DNA of 42,162 nt from Anabaena sp. CRKS33 (GCA_001672075.1 LJOT01000006.1:1-42162), one strand, 5' to 3'. Counted from the stretch's first letter, positions 1 to 11,000 are shown. A program made the numbers and translations. Notes: generated by a model from the letters alone, not told the origin.

Positions 1-2
1 AT

Positions 3-3000
3 ATTGACTATGTAGAAATTATTAGAAGTTTATTATTAAGAGATGTTAATTATATTCGTTCTAAAAGTGTATTTTCTAGTTTACGCATTGATACAGAATC
101 TTTAAATCTCGATTTTTCTCCAGCTTTACAAGAATATTTTACAGCTTTTAAATATCATGATAAAGAAAGCGTGAAATTAATTCAAGCTGCTGGTTATATT
201 TATAGTTTCTGTCAATTTCTTCAAGAAAATGCGATGATTCCAGATATATCCAAATTAGTATGTAATGCTGTAGGATATAGCGATCGCTCATTTAATACTA
301 TCTCAATTACAGCACAAAACCTGCAAATTTTTCAAACTTGTTATCAAATCTATACAAAAGAGAATAAAGAAGAAGAACTTATTTCCGCACGTCGTCGAGT
401 TTTAGATAAAATTAAACGTAACGCTTTCTATAGTTTTCAGGAAGGAAGACAACTAGTTAAATCACTTTTAGAAATTACTCCCGATCAAATTAACATTTTA
501 CCACCACATACAGAAACAATTACAGATTTTTATAACTCCGTTGCTAACGTACCTCCAGAACTAATTACTAGTTTAAATTTAACCGAAAATTGCAACTTTA
601 GACAAGCACATAACCAACTAATTAAACGATATTTACTTTCCGAAAATACTTACATCTTCCTCACAGGAAACCCAGGAATTGGAAAAACCACCGCTATAGT
701 AGATTTTCTCAAACAACATCAAGATGATGGTTTTTTATTATTCTATGTTAGTCCTCGGAAACAAGTCAATTTAGATATTATTGAAAAATTCAAAGATAAA
801 CACACAGGAAAATTAGCTGATGATAAAATTTTTGCTATTAATAGTGATAGTAATTTGATTAAAGATAACTCTGGTGAATATTCTGTATCATATACATCTA
901 ATATCCACGAAAATGATTTTACTTTAGGGACAGTTCATTTTCTCAACATGGAAAATATTCAAAGAACCTCAAAACGAAAAAATAGACTAGAACATATTAC
1001 CGATGATACCTTTCAAGATATTGGACAAAAAACTAAAGGAGTTTTAAATAGTGTTTGTGAAGGTTTATATCATCTTATTAAAAGTGAAAAACATAATCAA
1101 ATTATTGCAACTGCTTCTACTCAGTCCTTGAAAAAAACCGACTATGGAGATACTTTAAAACATTTAGAAAAAATCTTTCGTGACGCATATAACACTAAAG
1201 AAAATACCGTTTTTCCTGAAAAAATGCAAAAAATTTCTCGTCGCATTAAACATCTATTTATTATGATAGATGAAATTACTGGGGATGAAGGAGGAGTAGA
1301 ATTTTTACAAGGTATTCACAAAATAGTGAAAGACTATAAACTCACACATCTTGAAAATGGTTTCAATACTAAAATCATTGTTGCTGATGCTTCTATTGTG
1401 GATAAAAATGTGATTTGTCAACATTTAGAAGACAGTACCCCCGAACCCAATAAAATCTTTTTTCGCAAAACAGAGTCAAATATTCAACCTTTATCTGTAG
1501 AGTCTTTTACATTTCATAATTTACCATCTATCATCATTAATACTAATACCTATCCTGCAAAAAGTTTAACTATCAATTATCAAATCATTATTGAATCTCG
1601 TAAATTTATCAATAAAACCAAACTCAAAGATAAATCTCCATTAGAGGAAAAAGTCAAAGAACAAATTATTAAAGATATTGAAACTTTATTCCGAAATTCT
1701 CAAATAGAACAAATTATAGTTTACATCCAAAATAAACCCAAATTAGCAGAAATAATTGATAAAATTCAAGAAAAATTAGGAATAGGAAACTTTATTAAAA
1801 ATACCCATTATTTAGAAATACACGCAAATATTTCCGAACAGGAAAAACAGGAAATTAAACAATATCAAGAAAAAGTCAAAGTTGTATTTATGACTGCTTC
1901 AGGAAGTCGTGGTTTATCATTTCCTAAAGCAACCCACATTTTAGTGGAAATTCCTAAGTTTGAAATTGAAAAAAACCTCATGGAAATTATTCAAGTTATT
2001 TATCGAGGTAGGGGAAATGATATGATAGATAATCAAGATAAATATCTAAATTTTTATTTAGCTGAACGTGCAACTTATTATCAAGATGAACCACAAATTT
2101 CTGTACAACAAAGTGCTTTAAGTTTATTAAATATTCTCTTAGTTCTCAAAGCATCTATGATGACGAGAATCCAAGGTTATGGTATGATTGGCAGAGAAGA
2201 ATATATTTTAATTCCTATTGGGGGAAAGTCGGTTTTTGCTGCGGGAGAAAGTTTTTCTAGTCAAATTGAAAATCTCATTTCTCAACTGAAAAAGGAATAT
2301 CAAAGAAATAAAAGTCATGTATCTTTAAAACAAGCATATACCAATTTAGAATCACTAATGAAAGATGGTGATTTTGTGGTAGAAAAAAATACAGAAGCAA
2401 GTTATTTAACTATTAGGGAAAGTTTTAATAACAATTTTTTAGAACTTGCAAAAACTTTTGATAAATTACTAGATTTTAAACCTTTGGAATTAGGTTATAT
2501 TAGTGGAGGTTTATTAATAGTACCTACTAAAGAAATTGAAGAGTATTATCAAATGCGGTTATTAGATATTGAGAAATATGCTAATTCTCAATTATGGGAA
2601 AATTTGCAAAATATTAGTAGAAGTAAAATTTATCCCGAAAGTTTGACTTATGCAGTCAGAGATGCTATGGAATTAGTAGCAAGATTGAGAAATGCACCTC
2701 CAAAAACTCAGAATTTCCTTCAGAGAAGTCAACATTATGATCAGTATTATGCTTTACCATTATTTGCGTTTATTAGCGGTAAAGTGATGAAAGAATATTT
2801 TGAAAACGAAACTCAAGAACCAGAAGATCAACGTTTTAAAGATATTTTATCTAGCTATGTTCGCTTATTATATCCGGTGGGAAACATTTTACCAATAGGT
2901 CATAATTATCAAGAATTTCCATTTGTTGTGTTTAGAAGTTATAGTTTACAAGAAATCAGAAATAAAGTTTTTACAGAAAAGTACCTGTTAAATTCCCATG

Positions 3001-3035
3001 AATTAAACATTCTCAATTTAATTCTTTCTCTCTAA
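3..3035 (+). CDS. SF2-helicase-like protein, 5' end cut by window edge
   Basis: The frame is open from the first bases of the window, so the gene starts upstream; the GTG at 171 is only an internal codon. Numbering from 171 (954 residues), a Walker A motif GNPGIGKTT lies near residue 165, a motif-Ia-like stretch FYVSPRKQVN near 190, a Walker B-like MIDEITGDE near 364, a motif-V-like TASGSRGLSFPKA near 578, and QVIYRGRG, resembling helicase motif VI, near 607. The order and spacing fit a superfamily 2 helicase with a large insertion between the two RecA lobes. The last 330 residues match nothing I recognise. The DNA is very AT-rich, which suits an accessory gene. Target (DNA or RNA) is unknown; a defence role is possible but not shown, because the upstream neighbour is outside the window. 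Confidence 0.72.
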   Translation: MDYVEIIRSLLLRDVNYIRSKSVFSSLRIDTESLNLDFSPALQEYFTAFKYHDKESVKLIQAAGYIYSFCQFLQENAMIPDISKLVCNAVGYSDRSFNTISITAQNLQIFQTCYQIYTKENKEEELISARRRVLDKIKRNAFYSFQEGRQLVKSLLEITPDQINILPPHTETITDFYNSVANVPPELITSLNLTENCNFRQAHNQLIKRYLLSENTYIFLTGNPGIGKTTAIVDFLKQHQDDGFLLFYVSPRKQVNLDIIEKFKDKHTGKLADDKIFAINSDSNLIKDNSGEYSVSYTSNIHENDFTLGTVHFLNMENIQRTSKRKNRLEHITDDTFQDIGQKTKGVLNSVCEGLYHLIKSEKHNQIIATASTQSLKKTDYGDTLKHLEKIFRDAYNTKENTVFPEKMQKISRRIKHLFIMIDEITGDEGGVEFLQGIHKIVKDYKLTHLENGFNTKIIVADASIVDKNVICQHLEDSTPEPNKIFFRKTESNIQPLSVESFTFHNLPSIIINTNTYPAKSLTINYQIIIESRKFINKTKLKDKSPLEEKVKEQIIKDIETLFRNSQIEQIIVYIQNKPKLAEIIDKIQEKLGIGNFIKNTHYLEIHANISEQEKQEIKQYQEKVKVVFMTASGSRGLSFPKATHILVEIPKFEIEKNLMEIIQVIYRGRGNDMIDNQDKYLNFYLAERATYYQDEPQISVQQSALSLLNILLVLKASMMTRIQGYGMIGREEYILIPIGGKSVFAAGESFSSQIENLISQLKKEYQRNKSHVSLKQAYTNLESLMKDGDFVVEKNTEASYLTIRESFNNNFLELAKTFDKLLDFKPLELGYISGGLLIVPTKEIEEYYQMRLLDIEKYANSQLWENLQNISRSKIYPESLTYAVRDAMELVARLRNAPPKTQNFLQRSQHYDQYYALPLFAFISGKVMKEYFENETQEPEDQRFKDILSSYVRLLYPVGNILPIGHNYQEFPFVVFRSYSLQEIRNKVFTEKYLLNSHELNILNLILSL

Positions 3036-3046
3036 CCTCAATAACT

Positions 3047-3389
3047 CAAGAAAATAGTTTCGCGGTTTAAGAGAAAGAACTATTGACAAGCATCGAAAAA
3101 CCTGGTAAGCTAGATACCGACGAGGAAGAACTATCTTCTTTGCATAAGCACGACAAAGCTAGACAAGATGAATTAACAACTACTCTTTGCGAGAGAAAAA
3201 ACTCCCTGAATTCAAGAAAATAGTTTCGCGGTTTAAGAGAAAGAACTATTGACAAGCATCGAAAAACCTGGTAAGCTAGATACCGACGAGGAAGAACTAT
3301 CTTCGTTGCATAAGCAAGACAAAGCTGGACAAGATGAATTAACAACCACTCTTTGCGCCTCTGGGAGAGAAAAAAAGATTAAACAATAA
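3047..3389 (+). repeat. 166-bp tandem duplication carrying two 46-codon frames
   Basis: A segment starting CAAGAAAATAGTTTCGCGG at 3047 recurs at 3213, 166 bp later, with about four substitutions over 150 bp. Each copy has a plus-strand frame of 46 codons from a TTG (3083 and 3249) that begins LTSIEKPGKLDTDEEELSS. The coding differences are one H/Q and one R/G exchange plus two silent changes, so the frame may have been under selection. The second copy picks up a CGCCTCTGG insertion near its end. It may be a decayed, duplicated gene fragment or two tiny genes. A minus-strand frame across the same bases has no support. Confidence 0.6.
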
Positions 3390-3391
3390 AC

Positions 3392-4903
3392 TCATCGTAA
3401 ACAACGAATGGCTTCCAACAACCCCCTTGCTTTATTCAGAGTTTCCTCATATTCCCTTTCTGGGTCTGAGTCAGCTACCAAACCCGCACCCGCTTGGACA
3501 GTTAAAGTCTGATTATGTAATACCATAGTTCTAATAGCGATCGCAGTATTCAATTGTCCTTCAAAATCATAATATCCATATACACCGGAATACACACCTC
3601 TGCGACTCGGTTCTAACTGATTAATAATTTCCATAGCGCGGATTTTGGGCGCACCGCTGACAGTTCCCGCAGGAAAACACGCTTTAAGTAAATCCCATGC
3701 CGTTTTACCAGGTGCTAATTTACCCATCACATTACTGACAATGTGCATCACATGAGAGTAGCGTTCAATGATCATTAATTCATCCACTTTAACACTACCG
3801 CTGCTGCATACCCGCCCTAAATCATTGCGTCCTAAATCTATTAACATCACGTGTTCGGCGATTTCCTTGGGGTCTTGAAGTAAATCTTCCGCAAAGGCCG
3901 CATCTTCCTGGCTATTCTTCCCTCTAGGTCGAGTTCCCGCAATGGGACGCACTGTAGCGATAATTTCCCCTTGATCATTGCGTTCAGCTTTTACCATGAC
4001 TTCGGGACTAGAACCGATAATTTGCCAGTTCTGGAAATTAAAATAGGCCATGTAAGGTGAAGGATTGATTTGACGTAAAGAACGATACAAAGCAAAGGGA
4101 TCACCTGTATATTCTGTGGATAAGCGTTGAGAAATGACTACTTGAAAAATATCACCAGCTTTAATGTATGCTTTCGCTTTTTCCACACTAGCGCAAAATT
4201 CTCGGCGCGTAAAGTTACTCGTATATTCCTCTATTCCCCCTTGAGACCTGTTTCTAGGTGCTGTCCAAGATAATTTGGTCTTTTCCGGTGATAGAGGTAA
4301 AGATAGCTTTCTGACCATTTCCTGAATGCGATCGCTCGCCTCTTGATATGCTACCTTTAAATCATCTGAATTACGTAAATCCGCGTAGGCGATCGCCCAA
4401 ATTTTCCGTTTTACCTGGTCAAAAATCAATAACTGGTCTACCTGCATCCATAATCCATCAGGGATATTACGCTGATCTTGAGCATGAATTGGCACACGCG
4501 GCTCAATCCAATTTATTAATTCATAGCCCCAAAACCCAAATAAACCGCCAATTCCTGAAGGTAGCTCCGGTAATTTTACTGGATGATAAGGATCTAAACA
4601 TTCAGATAAAACTGCAAACGGATCACCTGTAAAAACTTGTTGAGAACCATCTCGATGTATTTGCGTAGTTTGATCACCCCTTGCTTCCAAAATCCACAAA
4701 GGATCACAACCCAATAAACTATAACGTCCTAACTTTTCCCCACCTTCCACCGATTCCAGCAAAAAGCTATAAGGTTGATCTGCACAAACTTTATACCAAG
4801 CAGATACAGGCGTATCTAAGTCGGCTATCCATTCCTGATACAATGGCACAAAATTACCTTGGCTAGTCAGCTTTTGAAACTGGTCGAAATCGGGGAATAT
4901 CAT
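3392..4903 (-). CDS. trpE: Anthranilate synthase component I
   Basis: Converts chorismate to anthranilate, the first committed step of tryptophan synthesis, using ammonia from the glutamine amidotransferase TrpG, which is not in this window. The N-terminal LLES motif (residues 48-51) is the tryptophan feedback site of the family. The chorismate-binding half contains [26 protein letters not shown] and [14 protein letters not shown] in the usual order. An in-frame ATG at 4954 would add 17 residues that translate a common AT-rich intergenic repeat (NCQL), so the ATG at 4903 is preferred, giving 503 residues. psaD ends 99 bp upstream on the same strand. No leader peptide or attenuator is visible. 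Confidence 0.93.
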   Translation of the reverse strand: MIFPDFDQFQKLTSQGNFVPLYQEWIADLDTPVSAWYKVCADQPYSFLLESVEGGEKLGRYSLLGCDPLWILEARGDQTTQIHRDGSQQVFTGDPFAVLSECLDPYHPVKLPELPSGIGGLFGFWGYELINWIEPRVPIHAQDQRNIPDGLWMQVDQLLIFDQVKRKIWAIAYADLRNSDDLKVAYQEASDRIQEMVRKLSLPLSPEKTKLSWTAPRNRSQGGIEEYTSNFTRREFCASVEKAKAYIKAGDIFQVVISQRLSTEYTGDPFALYRSLRQINPSPYMAYFNFQNWQIIGSSPEVMVKAERNDQGEIIATVRPIAGTRPRGKNSQEDAAFAEDLLQDPKEIAEHVMLIDLGRNDLGRVCSSGSVKVDELMIIERYSHVMHIVSNVMGKLAPGKTAWDLLKACFPAGTVSGAPKIRAMEIINQLEPSRRGVYSGVYGYYDFEGQLNTAIAIRTMVLHNQTLTVQAGAGLVADSDPEREYEETLNKARGLLEAIRCLR

Positions 4904-5002
4904 AAATAATTGGCAATTAACAATTAAAAATTCGTAAACAAGTTTTTTTATCATGGGTAAGGGGACAAAGTTTTCTCCCCATTACCCATTATCCACTAAC
5001 GA

Positions 5003-5419
5003 TTAAACATCGTGAGTAGCTTTACCGCTGAACTTGATTTGTGCAGGATTGGGGTTTTGACCGATTCTGCGGGGTACGTGACGAACCATAGAACGTCCAG
5101 CATTTACCTTTTCAGGGAAGACACCATCAGCAGGGTGAATCATAGTGGTTTCGCCACTTGGTAAAATGCGGTAAACCTTGTAATCGGTGATTTTGAACTT
5201 GCGAAGTTGCGCGCCTAAAGCAATACCATACTCTTTGCGAGCAATGTATAGCAGGTTTTCCCCTTTAACCATCTTAGCCGCGCCACCAGTGGGCATTTCA
5301 AACACTTGCTCCTTGGGGCTAGTCCAGGTGATAGCGTACTTTTCTTCTACTTCCGCTTTTGTCAGTAGACCACCAGTGCTGCCACCAAAGATTGGGGTTT
5401 TGCCAGTCAGAGTTGCCAT
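5003..5419 (-). CDS. psaD: Photosystem I subunit II (PsaD)
   Basis: A peripheral protein on the cytoplasmic face of photosystem I that forms the docking site for ferredoxin and helps hold PsaC. The 138-residue product is full length for cyanobacteria. Recognisable family stretches are [16 protein letters not shown] at the start, [34 protein letters not shown] and the basic [14 protein letters not shown]. It has no signal peptide or membrane segment, as expected for an extrinsic stromal-side subunit. It lies between a histidine kinase upstream (121 bp) and trpE downstream (99 bp), all on the minus strand, and probably has its own promoter given its expected high expression. Confidence 0.97.
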   Translation of the reverse strand: MATLTGKTPIFGGSTGGLLTKAEVEEKYAITWTSPKEQVFEMPTGGAAKMVKGENLLYIARKEYGIALGAQLRKFKITDYKVYRILPSGETTMIHPADGVFPEKVNAGRSMVRHVPRRIGQNPNPAQIKFSGKATHDV

Positions 5420-5482
5420 AATCTATCTCTTGTAGGTTTTTAGGGCATACTAACATCGGATCTCGACTTATGTTGCGATTCC

Positions 5483-5510
5483 GTTATAGACTGTAACAGT
5501 TTTTAGTCAC
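5483..5510 (-). promoter_or_regulatory. Candidate psaD promoter
   Basis: Read on the minus strand, GTGACT (5505-5510) and TATAAC (5483-5488) are separated by 16 bp and lie 64 bp upstream of the psaD ATG. The -10 is a good match and the -35 a fair one. The assignment is by consensus only. Confidence 0.35.
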
Positions 5511-5540
5511 TGCTGATTGGTTATTGGTTATTACCTGCTC

Positions 5541-7517
5541 CTAACTACCCAGCACAATAGGAATTGTAAAATGCAACTGACTACCTTGGTCTTTACCTGC
5601 GGACTGGGCCCAAATTTTTCCGCCCCAGCCATTGACAATTTGCCGACAAATTGCTAAACCCAATCCAGTTCCACCTGTCGTCCGGCGTAATGCCCCTTCC
5701 TCCTGGTAAAAGCGGTCAAAAACGATTTCTAGACTGTTTGGTTCAATTCCCCTCCCTGTATCCGATATGATGACTTCTAGAGTCTCCTGAAGGGTGCTAA
5801 TGGCATTAATAGTAATCTTCCCTGAAGATGGAGTAAATTTACAAGCATTATCTATAAGTTTGGCTAATACTTCCACCAACCAATCACCGTCAGCCCTTAC
5901 TAAAGGTAAGTTTTGGGGAATTTGGATTTTAATTTGCGGTAGCTTTTCTTGGCTAGAGCGCGTCCGTAAACGACTCAGTGCTAAATCTATACACTCTTGG
6001 ATGGTTAATGATTCAGGATGCCATTCTACCCGGCCACTTTCTAGGTTAGAAAGGGTTAAAAAGTCTTGTACCAGTTTCCGCATTCTTTCCGAATCAGAAA
6101 GCGCGGTATTCAACATCACCTGTTGCAATTCCCGTGGCATATCTGGTTCTGTGGCCAAACTTTCTAAACAAACTTGGATGGTAGATAGAGGGGTGCGAAG
6201 TTCATGGCCTGTAATAGCAATTAAATTCCTCCGGGTTCGATCTAAAGCTTCTAGTTGTTGGTTGAGTTCTTCTAAATTCGCAAAAGATTCGGCTTGAATC
6301 AGCGCAGCACCAATTTGAGTCGCTATGGCTTGTACTAAGTCTACCTCCCCTGGTTGCCACTCATGGGCAGGAAAATGACAATGATGCAACTCCACAATTC
6401 CCAAGAGTCTTCCTTGATATAATACAGGTTCTATTAACCAAGAACGCACCCCAAAGCGCCGGACAATTTTGGATAAAGTCGGTGATTTCTTGACTTGACT
6501 ATCTGTTTGCGTATCAACTACACATACTCCCTCCCCCCGCTCTACTACCTGCTGAAATAGAGGATTATGTTGTAACTCCCAACTTTGACCTAGTACAGAT
6601 GTGACCTCAGAATTTAAAAATTCATGTTCAATTATGGCTTTACCATCTGTAGATTGGGCGCGATAAATTAGACACCGACAGGTTTTTAACTGTTGACCCA
6701 ACTCTTGAGCCGCAACTTCCAGAATTTGCCGTGGATCAAGCGATCGCCTAATTGCTGTACTAATGGAATTTACTAACCTTTCTTTCCGAGCTTGAGCCGC
6801 AATTGAACGGTAAGCTTTATGTAGTTTATACTGACTAGCTTGCAGATATGTTACCAACCTTTGCACAAAGGGATCTGTATCAATATCACAAGCATATTCA
6901 TGACTGGAATTAACTCCTGACTTGTTTATTAATTCACCAATTCCAAACCGCTGCTTAACTTGATCAACCTTTGCCGCTAAATCCGGCCGATAAACCTTAA
7001 TTCTATCTAATAACAATTGAGCAGCCATTAGACAGGTCCCTTTTTCCGATGTCCAAATTCCCTCAAATCTTCGCGCTGTATCCATATCCAAACTAGGAGT
7101 CATCTCTGGGATATGTTGATTTCTGGACTGAGAACCAAGACTTTCACGGCAGATCAAACAGCTAGAATAGTTATCAGCAACTACTACTAAATGCCATTCT
7201 TGAGTTAACCCATCATCAGGCTCAAAAGCTATTTTTTCATAGTCATCAGCAGCTTGAGCAAACTCGGTCTCTGGTGCAGATAATACATATATTTGATTAC
7301 TTTTTTCCCCAAGTCGTTGATAACGATGGGCTTCTTGACGATAGAATCGCTCTTTCTGGAAACTAGCAATGATCAAGGGTTGGTCTAAATTAGCCGCCAA
7401 AACCTGATCCTCTATAGCATGGGAGAGCGCCGTTAGTGAAGCCTTAAAATATAACTGGGGTCGCAGATAGGGAAGTGACTTGAGTAAATCACTCAGTATG
7501 GAAGTTGAAATGCTCAT
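5541..7517 (-). CDS. DICT-GAF sensor histidine kinase
   Basis: A cytoplasmic sensor kinase of 658 residues. Residues 1-150 resemble the DICT sensory domain, common in cyanobacterial signalling proteins. A GAF domain covers about 255-415. The HisKA helix has the phospho-acceptor motif ITGHELRTPLSTIQ with His near 437. The ATPase domain shows LIDNACKFTPSSG (N box), SDTGRGIEP (G1) and GGTGLGLAICRQIV (G2). There is no transmembrane segment or receiver domain, and no response regulator is adjacent. GAF can bind a tetrapyrrole or small ligand, but I do not see a clear bilin-attachment cysteine context. The gene precedes psaD on the same strand; whether it regulates psaD cannot be told from sequence. 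Confidence 0.9.
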   Translation of the reverse strand: MSISTSILSDLLKSLPYLRPQLYFKASLTALSHAIEDQVLAANLDQPLIIASFQKERFYRQEAHRYQRLGEKSNQIYVLSAPETEFAQAADDYEKIAFEPDDGLTQEWHLVVVADNYSSCLICRESLGSQSRNQHIPEMTPSLDMDTARRFEGIWTSEKGTCLMAAQLLLDRIKVYRPDLAAKVDQVKQRFGIGELINKSGVNSSHEYACDIDTDPFVQRLVTYLQASQYKLHKAYRSIAAQARKERLVNSISTAIRRSLDPRQILEVAAQELGQQLKTCRCLIYRAQSTDGKAIIEHEFLNSEVTSVLGQSWELQHNPLFQQVVERGEGVCVVDTQTDSQVKKSPTLSKIVRRFGVRSWLIEPVLYQGRLLGIVELHHCHFPAHEWQPGEVDLVQAIATQIGAALIQAESFANLEELNQQLEALDRTRRNLIAITGHELRTPLSTIQVCLESLATEPDMPRELQQVMLNTALSDSERMRKLVQDFLTLSNLESGRVEWHPESLTIQECIDLALSRLRTRSSQEKLPQIKIQIPQNLPLVRADGDWLVEVLAKLIDNACKFTPSSGKITINAISTLQETLEVIISDTGRGIEPNSLEIVFDRFYQEEGALRRTTGGTGLGLAICRQIVNGWGGKIWAQSAGKDQGSQLHFTIPIVLGS

Positions 7518-7714
7518 GAATATATTTAAACGCCAAATCTAGACAAGATTCACGTTACTGGTCAGTGGTCATTGGTTAATTAATACCAAAAATGCTAAAA
7601 CCTTCAAAACAGGCGATCGCGCAAACTGTTCACTTTTTGATTTCCCAACTTGCGGACACCTTATGAAATATAACATAGTCTGTATTAAATCCGATCCAAA
7701 AAAGCTAACTAATG

Positions 7715-8040
7715 CTAACAAAAGTCTGCTTTTTCTTCCGGCTTCATCCTAGAATTGTCGGAACTATGTAGAGACGTTCCATGGAACGTCTCTACAACGG
7801 TTAATCTAACCGCTTCTTGTTTTAAATTAATTGCAGCGTTTACATCTCTATCACACTCAAAACCGCATTTCTCACATTTAAACACTCTTTGAGATAATGA
7901 CAGTGATGATTTTTTTCTCCACAACTGCAGCAAGTTTTACTACTAGGATAAAATCTATCCACAACTACTAACTTACTGCCATATAGTTGAGTTTTGTATT
8001 CTAGCTGCCTCCTAAATTCGATAAAAGCCCATATCAACAA
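7715..8040 (-). pseudogene. Frameshifted tnpB C-terminal remnant (IS200/IS605 type)
   Basis: Two overlapping minus-strand frames together give the C-terminus of TnpB. The first (8040 downward) has FRRQLEYKTQLYGSKLVVVD and FYPSSKTCCSCGEK. The second (7933 downward) continues SLSLSQRVFKCEKCGFECD and RDVNAAINLK. The two CxxC pairs form the zinc ribbon, and DRDVNAAINL holds the last RuvC-type aspartate. The frame changes between the CxxC pairs, and everything upstream of the ribbon, including the other RuvC motifs, is missing. The product cannot be active. A 30-bp palindrome (7767-7796) sits at the end of the homologous part, so the final 25 codons are not TnpB. Confidence 0.82.
7767..7796. repeat. 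30-bp perfect palindrome, dispersed family copy 1
   Basis: Two 15-base arms, TGTAGAGACGTTCCA and its exact complement, meet without a spacer. Near-copies occur at 27707-27736 and 35658-35687. Confidence 0.85.
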
Positions 8041-8046
8041 GTGAGA

Positions 8047-11000
8047 TTAAGCCGTAAAATACTTCGCTGCTGGGTGATAAGCAATAATCGCCGTTGTAGA
8101 CTGTTCAGGATAAAGTTGTTCACTTTCATCCATGTACATCTTCATTCTCTCAACCTCCAACAACCGTAACTGCTTAAACTGGTCTTGAATATTTGGACAA
8201 GCCGGATAGCCGAAACTATACCGAGAACCCTGATAACGCTGCGCCAAAATATCCCGAATATTATCCGGTTCAGAATCACCAAAACCCAACTCCCGGCGGA
8301 TTCTCGCGTGAGTCCATTCAGCCAAAGCCTCCGCCACCTGCACAGCAATCCCATGAAAATACAGATAATCAGTGTACTGATTATTAGCAAACAGCTTTTG
8401 AGCAAATTCCGTAGCCACTTCTCCCACAGTCACCGCTTGCATAGGGAAAACATCAATTATTCCCGACTCCTTAGGTGCAAAAAAATCTGCAATACATAAC
8501 CTATTCAAAGACTTCTGACGGGGAAACTCAAAACTGACTCTTACCTCCGTGTCCTCTGTGCCTCCGTGGTTCGTTTCATAAATCAATAAACTATTCCCCA
8601 CAGACTGACAAGGAAAATACCCATAAATCACATGAGGGTGCAATAAATTTTCCTCAATAATTCGCCGTTTCCACTCCTCTAAAACCGGGTAAACTTTATC
8701 AGCTAAAAACCCTTGATATTCTTCCTTAGATTGTTCCTTCGGTTTACGGAATTGCCATTGTCCAGCCACCAAAGCTTGCAAATCCAAATACCAAAATAAT
8801 TCCTCCAAAGAAATATCATCAGGTTGTAAAAACTGCGTTCCCCAAAAAGGTGGTTTTGGACGTTCAATATCTACAGCCACAAAATCAGAACGCCGCGTAT
8901 CAACCTCTTTTTTAATATCAACATCATTTACTGTGGGGTGGGCATCTTGCCCGCCCTTTTCCCCAACAGATTCATGGCCATTTTCCTCGGTAACTTCATC
9001 CAAAAACCCTTGTAAATCATCCCAATTTCCAGCTATTTTAGCCGGCATTAATTTATCCATAAAATGCAAATCAGAAAAGGCATCCTTACCGTAAATTACC
9101 TTACCTTGGTAAGTATTTTGGCAATCTTGATAGACAAATTTAGGAGTTAAAGCAGCACCACCTAAAATCACAGGCACAGTAATACCTTTTTCATTAAAAG
9201 TCTGTAAATTCTCCTTCATAAAAGCGGTGGATTTTACTAACAATCCACTCATGGCAATACAATCAGGTTGATACTGTTCGTAAGCTTGAATGATGTTTTC
9301 TACAGATTGCTTAATGCCCAGGTTAATCACTTTATAACCATTGTTAGATAAAATGATATCTACCAGGTTTTTACCAATATCATGTACATCACCTTTGACC
9401 GTAGCAATTACAAAAGTTCCTTTGGCATTATTACCAGATTCCGATTTTTCCATGAACGGTTCTAAATAGGCAACCGCAGCTTTCATAGTCTCCGCTGATT
9501 GTAACACAAAAGGTAATTGCATTTGTCCAGAACCAAACAATTCACCCACAACTTTCATCCCGTCTAATAAGAAAGTATTAATGATTTCTAGGGGAGGATA
9601 TTGTTCTAAAGCTTTTGTCAATTGAGTTTCTAAACCAATACGTTCACCGTCAATAACATGACGTTTCAAACGTTCTTCAATTGGTAAATTTTCATCAATT
9701 CCCGTATTACGTTTAGTTTTGACTCCTGCAAAAATTGTTGTTAATTCTCCTAAAGGATCATAAACGCAGACGTTACCAGCAAATCTGCGTTGATCGTAAA
9801 TTAACTGCCGACAAACTTCTTGATGTTGAGGTTCGATTTTAGTAAGTGGTAAAATTTTACTCGCGCTGACAATTGCTGCATCCATGCCCGCATTCATGGC
9901 TTCATGCAAAAACATGGAATTTAGTACCATCCGCGCTGCTGGATTTAAGCCAAAGGATATATTAGAAACGCCCAACACGACATGACTTCCGGGCAATTCT
10001 TGACGAATGCGGCGAATTGATTCTATTGTCGCCTTACCATTTTCCCGATCTTCTTCAATGCCAGTAGAAATAGGCAGTGCTAAAGTATCAAAGAATATTT
10101 CTGTAGGAGCAATACCATATTCTACAGCTTGACGGTAAGCACGTTGGGCAATTTGAAATTTTTTGTCCGCAGTCCGGGCCATACCATCTTCGTCAATTGT
10201 CCCAATAATTACACCAGCACCGTATTTTTTAGCTAATTCTAGGACTTTTAAAAATCGTGGTTCACCGTCTTCGTAATTAGTAGAATTGAGTAAACACTTA
10301 CCACCAGCGACTTTTAACCCCGCTTCCATTTTTTCCCATTCGGTGGAATCCAGCATTAAAGGTAGTGTCACATTATTGACAATCCGAGAAACCAACTCGT
10401 GCATATCACGCACGCCGTCCCGTCCCACATAGTCAACGTTAACATCTAGGATATGTGCGCCTTCTTTGACTTGACTCCGCGCCATTGATACTAAACCATC
10501 CCAGTCTTCGGCGTTGAGTAAATCACGGCATTTTTTAGAACCACTGGCGTTGAGACGTTCACCAATAATCAAGAAAGAATTATCTTGGTTGTAGGGTTGA
10601 GTAGTATAAATTGATGCGGCTGCTGGTTCTAAACTCGGCTGTCTAACTTTCGGTTTTAACTCCTTGGCAATTTCCGCCAATTGTTGAATGTGTGCTGGCC
10701 GTGTCCCACAGCAACCCCCAATCACTTGGACACCTAAATCTTCAATAAAGTGCATTAACGCCATCCGTAATTCAACTGGTGTTAATCGGTAATGTGCTTG
10801 ACCACCAACGTTTTCCGGTAAACCCGCATTGGGAATACAAGAAACTACGAAGCGGGAATGTTCTGATAAATACTTGATATGTGGTTTCATCAAGTCGGGA
10901 CCAGTGGCGCAATTTAAACCCAGAATATCAATGGGGTAAGGTTCTAAAATCGTCAGAACGGCGTTGATTTCTGTACCTACCAGCATTGTTCCCATGCTTT

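Noticed and set aside
3067-3345. 92-codon minus-strand frame
   Set aside because: It is antisense to the tandem duplication, has no ribosome binding site, and its product is a repeated low-information sequence.
8142-8499. Three frames of 64-104 codons overlapping the metH 3' end
   Set aside because: All overlap the conserved activation domain of metH in other frames and show no protein-like features.
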